Source: a virus
Virus record (IMG/VR): IMGVR_UViG_3300008450_000392
Coordinates: 1 to 25,897 of that record
DNA length: 25,897 nt
Direction: 5' to 3' (one strand)
Under the pieces are notes generated by a model. That model ran no database searches, was not told where the DNA came from, and saw nothing but the letters and a program-made list of their open reading frames with translations. The position numbers and the translations under genes are program-made. Positions 1 to 6,156 of the stretch are shown piece by piece. The number at the start of each line of letters is the position of its first letter. Within the stretch, counting starts at the first letter, position 1.

Positions 1-61
1 TGCCGTTCGGTGTTGGTAGGTTGGCTACCTTTCGGTCGTTAGACCGCTTGAGTCCTGCCAT
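1..61 (-). CDS. partial leftward gene, N-terminus only
   Basis: The first 20 codons of a leftward gene lie here and the rest is off the left edge. The ATG at 61-59 follows a very good ribosome binding site (AAAGGAG, about 7 nt upstream). The reading is MAGLKRSNDRKVANLPTPNG, polar and basic. The SNDRKVAN...PNG start resembles the N-terminus of a small protein that I loosely recall from actinobacterial phages, but 20 residues cannot name it. It is separated from the upstream leftward operon by the hairpin repeat at 96-124, so it probably starts a second leftward unit or follows by read-through. Confidence 0.6.
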   Translation of the reverse strand, partial: MAGLKRSNDRKVANLPTPNG

Positions 62-95
62 GGTGTTGCTCCTTTCGGTTCGGTTGGTTGCTTCC

Positions 96-124
96 TATAT
101 ATGCACAGCGAAGCTGTGCTATCT
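96..124. repeat. 29-nt hairpin repeat, copy 1
   Basis: This is an exact match to 1253-1281. The + strand begins TATATAT, then a perfect 7-bp stem GCACAGC, loop GAA, GCTGTGC, then TATCT. It overlaps the stop codon of the 123-479 gene and lies about 40 nt ahead of the leftward start at 61. Read on the minus strand the hairpin is followed by ATATATA rather than a U tract, so it is a poor intrinsic terminator. A promoter with an AT-rich -10, a processing site or a protein-binding site fits better. Confidence 0.75.
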
Positions 125-479
125 ATGACTTTGCGTATGTGGTGAAGTCATCGGGGATTTGTACTACTGCCCCGCGATTGTTTAGCGCAGAGTAGATACA
201 AGCCACTGCCAGATGGTCATTGCCACCGATGTGCCATCGATACGGAGTATCGAGGTCGATGTCTTCGTACTCTTTGTAATCGTAGATATCTGCCACGATG
301 TCGGGAATACCATTGCCCACTTCGAATAGAAGTGTCCAGTGATATTGCACCTTGTCACCCTCGTACCTGTCCACGTTTCCAAACGCTAGGTTCAAGCCAC
401 GTCGGGTTGTTGTGATGTATCCCTTTAGGGATGTGCCATTGATATCTATCTCTGGCGAATTGATTGCCTTAAGTTTCAC
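123..479 (-). CDS. hypothetical phage protein, 118 aa
   Basis: This is the last gene of the four-gene leftward operon. It starts with GTG at 479-477, directly next to the TAA stop of the upstream gene, and GGAGGA lies just before it, so translation is probably coupled. The product is acidic and soluble, with an aromatic-rich centre (YHWTLLFEVGNG) and an acidic stretch (DIYDYKEYEDIDLDTPYRWH). There is no signal peptide, membrane segment or recognisable catalytic motif. I do not recognise the family. Small leftward genes opposite the structural genes are commonly early or host-takeover genes, but nothing here shows that directly. Confidence 0.75.
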   Translation of the reverse strand: MKLKAINSPEIDINGTSLKGYITTTRRGLNLAFGNVDRYEGDKVQYHWTLLFEVGNGIPDIVADIYDYKEYEDIDLDTPYRWHIGGNDHLAVACIYSALNNRGAVVQIPDDFTTYAKS

Positions 480-752
480 TTAGTCCTCCTCGTTGTTGAG
501 CCATGGCTCAAGATGATGAGCCTCTACTATGGCGTAGGCTGGTGCTGTTGGATACCCTTTCCAAAAGATTCCTTTTGGAAGTTGGATACTCTTATGAGTA
601 TCGCCGTCATCGACTGCATAGATGGCTTCGATACATGGTTCCACCATGGTAAGTGGAACTGGCGGATAATGATTACCACGTAAGTGGTAACCGATTGATT
701 GGCGAATGTCAATGACATTCTCCACTAGGTCATGTGCTAGATTGCTACCCAT
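480..752 (-). CDS. hypothetical phage protein, 90 aa
   Basis: ATG at 752-750 with AAGGAGG about 8 nt upstream, placed inside the 3' end of the preceding leftward gene (8-nt overlap). The product contains HLRGNHYPPVP near residue 24 and WKGYPTAPAYAIVEAHHLE near the C-terminus. The His/Pro-rich central motif and the WxG..TAPA..IVE.HH pattern resemble a small conserved family that I recall from actinobacterial phages, without a known function. There is no membrane segment or signal peptide. It sits third in the four-gene operon. Confidence 0.77.
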   Translation of the reverse strand: MGSNLAHDLVENVIDIRQSIGYHLRGNHYPPVPLTMVEPCIEAIYAVDDGDTHKSIQLPKGIFWKGYPTAPAYAIVEAHHLEPWLNNEED

Positions 753-1044
753 TTAATGCCTCCTCCTTGTAGTAGTTCTTTGCGATAGCAAACCATTCAC
801 TATCGCCCCATCCACCCATGATTTGGCGGATGAGTAGTGTGGCTGGGGCATCATTGCCCCATTCACGTTCGGCTAGACCAGCCACTTGGTTGACGTAGTC
901 ATCCCATTCTTGGCGTAATACATTGACGAACTCATGAATATCTACCGACTGCTTAGCAGTCGACATGAGGTCACGCCATGCATCTTCATCGTTGTCCATT
1001 ACCAATAGGTAATCTTGTACGAATTGCTCACTTGCTGTATTCAT
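745..1044 (-). CDS. hypothetical small acidic phage protein, 99 aa
   Basis: ATG at 1044-1042 overlaps the stop of the upstream 55-aa gene in a TAATG junction. The protein is acidic and predicted largely helical, with many Asp/Glu and Trp residues. The ending (LLIRQIMGGWGDSEWFAIAKNY) recalls the 'LL..A...W.eIA..' C-terminus of small acidic proteins found in many phages, which have no assigned role. This is a resemblance from memory and not a domain call. The downstream gene's ribosome binding site lies inside this reading frame (AAGGAGGAGG encodes KEE). Confidence 0.77.
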   Translation of the reverse strand: MNTASEQFVQDYLLVMDNDEDAWRDLMSTAKQSVDIHEFVNVLRQEWDDYVNQVAGLAEREWGNDAPATLLIRQIMGGWGDSEWFAIAKNYYKEEALNG

Positions 1045-1211
1045 TATCGTTCCTCTCGGATTGTTGTTGCCCAGTGCTTCTCATCTATTGCAGACCTACG
1101 GTCTGCTATCTTGATTGCGAGTACATCCCATAGCAATGCGAGGGATAACGTGCCAGTGATTCCAATGAGGATTCCGACAGCGAGGTAATCGCCCCAATAA
1201 AGTGCATCCAT
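1044..1211 (-). CDS. small membrane protein, 55 aa, first gene of leftward operon
   Basis: This short gene has ATG at 1211-1209, GGAG 7-8 nt upstream, and a TAA stop that overlaps the next ATG (TAATG). The product begins MDALYWGDYLAVGILIGITG, followed by TLSLALLWDVLA, giving one hydrophobic helix at residues 10-33. A charged tail (KIADRRSAIDEKHW) follows. A single membrane span with a basic C-terminal tail is the only visible property. The start and stop tile exactly into the operon, which is the best evidence that it is real. A longer frame that overlaps it (1106-1369) starts within the promoter and is rejected. Confidence 0.8.
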   Translation of the reverse strand: MDALYWGDYLAVGILIGITGTLSLALLWDVLAIKIADRRSAIDEKHWATTIREER

Positions 1212-1252
1212 CTTGTTGCTCCAATCTGCCCCGATATTTTCGAGGCTCCCCT

Positions 1253-1281
1253 TATATATGCACAGCGAAGCTGTGCTATCT
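1253..1281. repeat. 29-nt hairpin repeat, copy 2
   Basis: Identical to 96-124 across all 29 bases. The stem is 1260-1266 with 1270-1276 and the loop is GAA. It lies about 42 nt ahead of the leftward start at 1211 and would fall in the 5' leader of a transcript from the promoter candidate at 1341-1369. It occupies the same relative position as copy 1 has to the gene starting at 61, which suggests a shared regulatory role for the two leftward units. Confidence 0.75.
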
Positions 1282-1340
1282 TGAGATGCGTAGCGCCCGC
1301 ATCATGGCGCTCCATCTGAGGGCTACCAATAGCCAACCCG

Positions 1341-1369
1341 CAGATACAATAGATATCATCGTTTGTCAA
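1341..1369 (-). promoter_or_regulatory. candidate leftward promoter
   Basis: The minus strand has a perfect TTGACA (1369-1364), a 17-nt spacer and TATCTG (1346-1341) as a weak -10. Transcription would start near 1334 and run into the leftward operon at 1211 with a leader of about 120 nt. The -35 is convincing and the -10 matches only at TAT, so activity may need an activator. Confidence 0.45.
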
Positions 1370-1386
1370 GTACCTTTAGGTACTTG
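1367..1386. promoter_or_regulatory. palindrome overlapping the leftward -35 (operator candidate)
   Basis: CAAGTACC, loop TTTA, GGTACTTG: a perfect 8-bp inverted repeat whose left arm shares three bases with the TTGACA box of the leftward promoter. A dimeric repressor bound here would block that promoter. It could also fold as a hairpin in RNA. There is no U tract, so it is not a terminator. Confidence 0.45.
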
Positions 1387-1425
1387 CTATTAATTGCCAA
1401 CACGTAAGTGCTATTTATTGCCAAC
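1385..1425. repeat. 17-nt direct repeat, two copies, 24-bp spacing
   Basis: TGCTATTAATTGCCAAC at 1385-1401 and TGCTATTTATTGCCAAC at 1409-1425 differ at one base and are 24 bp apart. A shorter relative (ATAGCCAAC) occurs near 1329-1337. They lie just upstream of the leftward -35 (minus-strand sense), where activator sites or iterons would be expected. Confidence 0.6.
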
Positions 1426-1435
1426 GCATATGCGT
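1424..1435. promoter_or_regulatory. 12-bp perfect palindrome
   Basis: ACGCATATGCGT is fully self-complementary without a spacer and begins at the end of the second 17-nt direct repeat. A compact perfect dyad inside an intergenic repeat cluster is a plausible protein-binding site. Function not shown. Confidence 0.35.
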
Positions 1436-1446
1436 GTATCGCGGGG

Positions 1447-1492
1447 GTGTCATGCCGTATGTGTCGCATCATGTGTCATGTCATGTGTCATG
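1447..1492. repeat. GTGTCATG iteron-like cluster
   Basis: TCATGTGTCATG occurs twice in perfect tandem (1469-1480, 1481-1492). The core GTGTCATG also occurs at 1447-1454, a GTGTCG variant lies at 1461-1466, and inverse-sense GACAC elements follow near 1504-1514. GTGTCATTCAATC just past the rightward -10 (1575-1587) is related to GTGTCATGATTCAATG at 1485-1500. This suggests one regulator binding both upstream of and at the rightward promoter, or an origin iteron array. Confidence 0.5.
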
Positions 1493-1526
1493 ATTCAATG
1501 AAAGACACGACACACCGCAATTACGC

Positions 1527-1542
1527 TCAGCCGTCGGGCTGA
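1527..1542. promoter_or_regulatory. stem-loop abutting the rightward -35
   Basis: TCAGCC, loop GTCG, GGCTGA forms a perfect 6-bp inverted repeat ending 2 nt before the TTGACA box at 1545. Without a following T tract it looks more like a regulator site than a terminator. Confidence 0.35.
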
Positions 1543-1544
1543 AT

Positions 1545-1573
1545 TTGACAATGGGGGGCTGGTCGTGTATTCT
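1545..1573 (+). promoter_or_regulatory. rightward sigma70-type promoter
   Basis: TTGACA (1545-1550), a spacer of exactly 17 nt, and TATTCT (1568-1573). The start site would be near 1580, about 45 nt ahead of the ATG at 1626. This is the clearest housekeeping-sigma promoter in the window and drives the single small gene that follows, which is closed by two terminator hairpins. Confidence 0.75.
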
Positions 1574-1625
1574 GGTGTCATTCAATCGGCAACTCCGTCG
1601 GTCGAATCAACTGAAAGGTAAGACA

Positions 1626-1895
1626 ATGAAGACAGCATGGACACACGATGATTTACTAGTAAATCTAGAGGCTGAAGTTGCTGAAGTTAAATGGGAATTG
1701 GGTATCGAATCTCTAAAAGAGATTCCAGATTTCATGGTGCTTCAGCCTCATGAAATTCATCATGCGAAGATTGGAGATATTCTCCAATTGGCAAACGGCA
1801 AGAATTGCATCATCTTCGACATAGTCGAAACACCAACGGCGTTGGAGATTTCAGCGGTAACCGAATCACTAAGAGTGATTGTGAAACGCTTCTAG
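1626..1895 (+). CDS. hypothetical small protein, 89 aa, own promoter and terminator
   Basis: ATG at 1626 is preceded by GAAAGG. A longer frame from the TTG at 1545 is excluded because that TTG lies within the -35 box. The product is an acidic N-terminal helix (residues about 6-30, rich in Glu and Leu) followed by a beta-rich part with HHAKIGDILQLANGK at about 44-58, ending in a basic VIVKRF. I do not recognise the family. Being monocistronic, strongly promoted, flanked by operator-like repeats and closed by two hairpins, it could encode an early regulator or host-interaction protein. That is an inference from context only. Confidence 0.75.
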   Translation: MKTAWTHDDLLVNLEAEVAEVKWELGIESLKEIPDFMVLQPHEIHHAKIGDILQLANGKNCIIFDIVETPTALEISAVTESLRVIVKRF

Positions 1896-1910
1896 GGATA
1901 GTCAGCCCAT

Positions 1911-1937
1911 CTCTCCACTTCTAAAGAAGTGGGGGGG
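1911..1937 (+). terminator. first hairpin after the 89-aa gene
   Basis: CCACTTC, loop TAAA, GAAGTGG gives a perfect 7-bp stem. The flanking CTCT and GGGG can extend it with G-U pairs. It starts 16 nt after the stop codon. The following tract (TGGGTTCTTCCCTTTTC) is only partly T-rich, so this may be a weak terminator helped by the next hairpin. Confidence 0.5.
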
Positions 1938-1969
1938 TGGGTTCTTCCCTTTTCAGCTGAAATTTTCGT

Positions 1970-2000
1970 GGGGCAGGGGGCAACCCTTGCCCCTTTTTTT
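1970..2000 (+). terminator. intrinsic terminator
   Basis: GGGGCAGGG pairs with CCC-T-TGCCCC (one bulged T) around a 5-nt loop, followed immediately by seven Ts (1994-2000). This is a classic rho-independent terminator. It isolates the 1626-1895 gene from the late genes. Confidence 0.85.
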
Positions 2001-2293
2001 GTGCTCACAGCCTATGCTACCCCAGGGGTTTTTAACCAGACCCCCCACCTACCCCCCACTATCATCAAAAATATTTTCACCAGAAAACCAGTGCTGACCA
2101 GGACTTTTACCAAGTTAATAAAAAAACTTTTAGAAAGCCCTTGAGAAACGCCCATGCTCTAGCCCCCTATATAAGTGTAACGGCGGAGTTCCACGAAGCC
2201 GTAAAACGCGGGCTGAACGCCCGCTTTAAGTTTGGTTATGCTTATGTGGGGATACCTCTGTCAACCCCCTTGTAGACCCCTACAACCTCTGGA
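2001..2293. other. gene-free stretch before the late genes
   Basis: No credible coding region. The first half is C-rich with runs of five or six C alternating with A/T-rich tracts. A TATATAAG box follows at 2168-2175, a candidate -10 with no good -35 at 16-18 nt. Then come two stem-loops (2180-2227). The leftover frame 1929-2144 has no ribosome binding site and low-complexity product, so it is not called. Confidence 0.6.
2180..2227 (+). promoter_or_regulatory. two consecutive stem-loops upstream of terminase
   Basis: ACGGC (2180-2184) pairs with GCCGT (2198-2202) around 13 nt. Directly after, GCGGGC (2208-2213) pairs with GCCCGC (2219-2224) around TGAAC, followed by TTTAAGTTT. The second could be a weak terminator or attenuator. 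Together they would form the 5' leader of a late transcript starting near TATATAAG at 2168. Function is inferred. Confidence 0.4.
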
Positions 2294-4189
2294 GTGACAT
2301 TGGAAAGAAATCTAAATCCCGAAGAAGCTCGGAAAGAATTAATCAGCTTGGTACGCCAAGGGCGCACCATCGCTGATGCCCTAAAGGTTGTTGGTAGAAG
2401 CCGAAGCTGGTATGACACTCAACGACGTGAAGCCCCTGGCTTTTCGGCGCTAATTGACAACGTTCGGTTTAGAACCCAAGACCTCGCACAAGATGCTCGG
2501 TCTAACCTATCTGACTTTGCTGAGTTCTCTGAGAAATACCTGGGAGCCAAAGTTTGGGACCATATGCTAAATGTGGTCGATATGTTGGAAGGTAAAGAGC
2601 CCCGCTGGATTGACCCAGCGATGACATACGAAAAAGGGTCGGCGGGTCTGTCCCGCCTCTTGGTAAATGTTCCACCAAACCACGCCAAGACGATGACCAT
2701 CACAATTAACTACGTGACCTACCGTATCGTTAAAAATCCGAATATCTCGGTTATCGTTATTTCTAAAACCCAAGAGCAAGCCAAGAAGTTTCTCTACGCT
2801 ATCAAGCAAAGACTGACACATCCTCGGTATGCTGACATGCAGGTTGCTTTTGGACCAGCAGACGGTTACAAAGCTACAGCTGACCAGTGGTCGGCAAATA
2901 AGATTTATCTCGGTGGAGACATCCGCGACAACGATGCTAAAGACCCTACGGTCGAAGCTATCGGTATGGGCGGTCAGGTCTACGGCGCACGTGCTGACCT
3001 AATCGTCCTTGATGACGTGGTCACTCTCTCTAATGCGGGAGAGTGGGCAAAGCAACAGGAATGGATTCGCCAAGAAGTTGCTTCTCGTCTTCCACCAGGT
3101 GGCGGACAGCTACTCGTTGTTGGTACACGAGTATCTGCCGTTGACCTCTACAAAGAACTGCGTAACCCGCAGCATTACACCGATGGCATATTGCCATGGT
3201 CATACTTGTCCATGCCTGCCGTACTTCAGTACGCAGACGACCCAAAGGATTGGAAAACTCTTTGGGGTAAGTCAGAACAACCTCTCACTGATGACGATGT
3301 CCCAGACGAGAATGGTTATTTTGACCGATGGACTGGACCGCGTTTAACGGCGGTCCGCAATGAGGCTGGTCCATCAAAGTGGTCTTTGGTTTACCAGAAC
3401 CTCGATATCGCGGAGAATGCAATCTTCGACCCGCTGTGCGTTAGAGGCGCAGTAAACGGAATGAGAAAAGCGGGTGCTTTGGTTGCAGGCGCAGCAGGAC
3501 ATCCTGAAAATAGTTCAAACTTTTATCGGGTTATAGGTATCGACCCAGCAATGACTGGTGATACTGCAGCTGTCGCTTATGCGGTTGACCGCAGGACACA
3601 CAAGCGCTATGTCATGGACGTTCACGTCATGAGCAGCCCCACACCTGCAGCAATCCGTTCGTTGATTAGAGAATGGACAGATGCTTACAAGCCACATACT
3701 GTCATAGTTGAGTCAAACGCTTTTCAGCTTTTCTTGACTCAAGATGAGGAAATCAGAAACTTCCTCTCCACTCGTGGAATTAATTACCGACCACATTACA
3801 CTGGTAATAATAAGCAAGACCCAGAGTTCGGCGTAGCCTCTCTGGCTCCGTTATTTGGAACCGTCATTAAGCGAGACGGCAACAATAACAACTTGAAACA
3901 TGCAGGCGATAACATGATTGAACTGCCTGACTCTTCAAGAAATGAACATATTAAAAAGCTAGTAGAACAACTTGTAACCTGGCAACCAGGAGTACAGGGC
4001 AAGCGATTAAAGATGGATGCTGTGATGGCACTCTGGTTCTGTGAAATCGTAGCTCGTGACGTTCTACTTACTTCAGCAAATGTACCGAACTTCCTCAAGA
4101 ATGAATTCACACCTCAATCTGATATCGAGTCAAGGTACATCGTCAACTTAGATGACTTAGCTGCAGCGCAGCGAATAGCGAGATTGTGA
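2294..4189 (+). CDS. terL: terminase large subunit (packaging ATPase-nuclease)
   Basis: This is the motor that pumps phage DNA through the portal into the procapsid and cuts it. The N-terminal part (about 8-45) looks like a helix-turn-helix. The ATPase has a degenerate Walker A at 125-133 (NVPPNHAKT), Walker B LIVLDD at 236-241 and a coupling motif VVGTR at 275-279. The RNase H-fold nuclease has the expected acids: D417 in GIDPAMTGD, E473 in VIVES, D575 in KMDAVMALWF. At 631 aa it is full length for the family. The start is uncertain: GTG at 2294 gives the longest frame but has no ribosome binding site, whereas TTG at 2300 has GGAG five nt ahead. No small terminase gene is seen next to it, so the N-terminal HTH may substitute or the gene lies elsewhere. 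The portal follows after 4 nt. Confidence 0.95.
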   Translation: MTLERNLNPEEARKELISLVRQGRTIADALKVVGRSRSWYDTQRREAPGFSALIDNVRFRTQDLAQDARSNLSDFAEFSEKYLGAKVWDHMLNVVDMLEGKEPRWIDPAMTYEKGSAGLSRLLVNVPPNHAKTMTITINYVTYRIVKNPNISVIVISKTQEQAKKFLYAIKQRLTHPRYADMQVAFGPADGYKATADQWSANKIYLGGDIRDNDAKDPTVEAIGMGGQVYGARADLIVLDDVVTLSNAGEWAKQQEWIRQEVASRLPPGGGQLLVVGTRVSAVDLYKELRNPQHYTDGILPWSYLSMPAVLQYADDPKDWKTLWGKSEQPLTDDDVPDENGYFDRWTGPRLTAVRNEAGPSKWSLVYQNLDIAENAIFDPLCVRGAVNGMRKAGALVAGAAGHPENSSNFYRVIGIDPAMTGDTAAVAYAVDRRTHKRYVMDVHVMSSPTPAAIRSLIREWTDAYKPHTVIVESNAFQLFLTQDEEIRNFLSTRGINYRPHYTGNNKQDPEFGVASLAPLFGTVIKRDGNNNNLKHAGDNMIELPDSSRNEHIKKLVEQLVTWQPGVQGKRLKMDAVMALWFCEIVARDVLLTSANVPNFLKNEFTPQSDIESRYIVNLDDLAAAQRIARL

Positions 4190-4193
4190 ATCG

Positions 4194-5963
4194 ATGAAAG
4201 AACTTGTACAAGCATTCGAGCAATTAAAAACTCGAAACTCCGAGCGCGATAAGCGCATGCGCGAGGTTGCCTTGGTTCGTGCTGGTCAAGCAGACCAGGT
4301 ATTCAAAGGCTTGTTCCCAGAGGGAACATGGTCACGACCAATCATTGCTAACCTCATTGACGTTGTAGCTCGTGATGTATCTGAGCAAGCTGGTGTTCTA
4401 CCTACCATTACTGCTGCTGGCGATTCATCATTAGATGATAACCAGCGTACCAAGGCTGACAAGAGAACAAAGATTGCTAACTATTACGTAGCATCCTCAC
4501 GTCTAGGTACGGAACTACTGCGTGGCGCAGACCAGTTGGGTACATACGGATTCTGTGTATTCCGTATTGAACCTAACTTCAAAGAAAAAAGACCGCATAT
4601 CCATGTAGAAAACTCTATGGGTGCGTACTATGACGTTGATAGATTTGGTGAAGTCCAAGTTTATGCACGTTCTTATTATCGTAAAGCTGGAGATTTAGCA
4701 GCACATTTCCCAGAACACGCAGATGCTATCTTGCAAACAGGTGCATTTTCACGTGGCGATACCAATGACCTTCTTGAAGTAGTCCGATGGACTGACAAGA
4801 AGCAGACAGTTATGTTTATTCCATCACGTGGGGGAACCGTCCTTGCACAGACACCAAACAAAATCGGTCGTGTACCAGTTGCGATTGCTCAACGCCCTTC
4901 GCTCGACGGCGAAGTTCGCGGGTCATTCGACGATGTTCTGCCAGTGTATGCAGCAAAAGCACGTCTTGCGTTGCTTACTATGGAGGCTGTTCAAAAATCT
5001 GTTGAAGCTCCTCTGGCTCTTCCCACCGATGTTACTCAACTATCTGTTGGTCCTGATAGTGTCATCCGTTCGAACAGTCCTGAGAAGATTCGTCGTATTA
5101 ATCTTGACGTTCCTCAGTTTGCTTTCGCGGAGAACAATGTTTTAGCAGATGAAATGAAGCTAGGCACTCGCTTTCCTCAAGCTCGTGCTGGGCAAGCCGA
5201 AGGTTCTATCGTTACAGGTCAAGGTGTTAAGGCACTTATGGCAGGTTTCGACTCACAGATTAAGGTTATTCAGTCTGTACTTGGAGAAGCCATTGGTCAG
5301 GCTCTCTCAATTGCTTTCGCAATCGACCAAGCATATTTTAATGATGTCACTCGTGAGGTATCTGCCACAGCAAACGGCGTACCTTACAAGTTAAAGTACA
5401 AGCCAGCAGTTGATATTAACGGTAACTACGGAGTTACAGTTGAATATGGACTAATGGCAGGGCTAGACCCTAACCGAGCCCTCGTCTGGGGACTACAGGC
5501 TCGTGGTGACAAGCTTATTTCACGTGGCATGCTACGTAGAAACCTACCGATTTCGCTCAATGCTGGAGAAGAAGAGCGAGCAATCGACATTGAAGAGATG
5601 CGTGACTCATTAAAAGGTTCAATCGCATCACTTGCCCAAGCAATTCCTCAAATGGTAATGCAAGGTCAAGACCCAATGCAGATTGTTGAAAAAATGGCTG
5701 CAGTTATTGATGAACGTAAGAAAGGCACACCGCTAGAAGATGCGGTTGCTAAAGCGTTCAAGCCAGAACCAGCACCAAAGCAACCTGAAATGCAACCAGG
5801 AATGCCAGGAGAACCAGCGCCAGAAGAAATGGGCGCAGAGATGGGTGGCGAATTGCCACAAGCTCCACAAGGTAGACCAGCAATGCAAGAACTTCTTGCA
5901 GGTCTTACAGGTTCAGGCAATCCAGTTCTATCAGGTCGCGTAACTCGTCAAATACCAGCATAA
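4194..5963 (+). CDS. portal protein
   Basis: The dodecameric ring at one capsid vertex through which DNA enters and leaves. The call rests on position (4 nt after terminase), length (589 aa, normal for portals) and sequence style. The N-terminus is helical and charged, then comes RPIIANLIDVVARDVSEQAG, then an alpha/beta core with GTYGFCVFRIEPNF near residue 121, typical of the portal clip/wing region. A long helical stretch (IDIEEMRDSLKGSIASLAQA) precedes a Pro/Met/Glu-rich disordered tail over the last 70 residues or so. There is no strong ribosome binding site, so it is probably translated by coupling with terminase. Confidence 0.85.
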   Translation: MKELVQAFEQLKTRNSERDKRMREVALVRAGQADQVFKGLFPEGTWSRPIIANLIDVVARDVSEQAGVLPTITAAGDSSLDDNQRTKADKRTKIANYYVASSRLGTELLRGADQLGTYGFCVFRIEPNFKEKRPHIHVENSMGAYYDVDRFGEVQVYARSYYRKAGDLAAHFPEHADAILQTGAFSRGDTNDLLEVVRWTDKKQTVMFIPSRGGTVLAQTPNKIGRVPVAIAQRPSLDGEVRGSFDDVLPVYAAKARLALLTMEAVQKSVEAPLALPTDVTQLSVGPDSVIRSNSPEKIRRINLDVPQFAFAENNVLADEMKLGTRFPQARAGQAEGSIVTGQGVKALMAGFDSQIKVIQSVLGEAIGQALSIAFAIDQAYFNDVTREVSATANGVPYKLKYKPAVDINGNYGVTVEYGLMAGLDPNRALVWGLQARGDKLISRGMLRRNLPISLNAGEEERAIDIEEMRDSLKGSIASLAQAIPQMVMQGQDPMQIVEKMAAVIDERKKGTPLEDAVAKAFKPEPAPKQPEMQPGMPGEPAPEEMGAEMGGELPQAPQGRPAMQELLAGLTGSGNPVLSGRVTRQIPA

Positions 5964-5977
5964 CTAAGGAGAAACAA

Positions 5978-6127
5978 ATGTTCGGAAAGCAAGGAAAGCC
6001 AGCTAAGGCTCCAGTAGGTTCACCAATCATGGGTAAGAAGCCTGCAGGCAAGGGTGTCGGAATGGGTCAGGTTCAACAGGGAACCACACCAAAGGGCATC
6101 AAGGGTAACAAGAACAAGCTTAAGTAA
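5978..6127 (+). CDS. small basic Gly/Lys-rich protein, 49 aa
   Basis: ATG at 5978 has a strong AAGGAGA site 7 nt upstream. The stop is at 6125-6127. The product begins MFGKQGKPAKAPVGSPIMGK and ends KGIKGNKNKLK. About a quarter of the residues are Lys and about a fifth Gly, with no acidic residues, so it is unstructured and very basic. It lies between the portal and the histone-like LysM protein. A DNA-binding or packaged role is plausible from charge alone, and no family is recognised. Confidence 0.75.
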   Translation: MFGKQGKPAKAPVGSPIMGKKPAGKGVGMGQVQQGTTPKGIKGNKNKLK

Positions 6128-6156
6128 TACTTAACGTCTTTAAGTAAAGGATAAAC

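Larger units (their letters stand above)
1212..1625. other. 414-nt divergent intergenic control region
   Basis: No gene is supported here. The stretch separates the leftward operon from the rightward gene at 1626. It holds a hairpin repeat (1253-1281), a small stem GGCTA/TAGCC (1321-1334), a leftward promoter candidate (1341-1369), a palindrome over its -35, a 17-nt direct repeat, a 12-bp palindrome, a tandem 12-mer, a stem-loop and a rightward promoter. The density of short repeats resembles an operator array or a replication origin. Which of the two it is cannot be read from sequence alone. Confidence 0.7.

Noticed and set aside
1106-1369. 87-codon leftward frame
   Set aside because: It starts with the TTG inside the -35 box, has no ribosome binding site and overlaps the better-supported 55-aa membrane protein in another frame.
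1545-1625. N-terminal extension of the 89-aa gene from TTG 1545
   Set aside because: The codons lie in the promoter (-35 and -10 boxes); the ATG at 1626 has a proper ribosome binding site.
1929-2144. 71-codon rightward frame
   Set aside because: It spans the terminator and C-rich spacer, has no ribosome binding site and an implausible product.
2180-2227. possible tRNA or tRNA fragment
   Set aside because: Two hairpins only, with no acceptor stem, anticodon loop or TTCG-type T arm.
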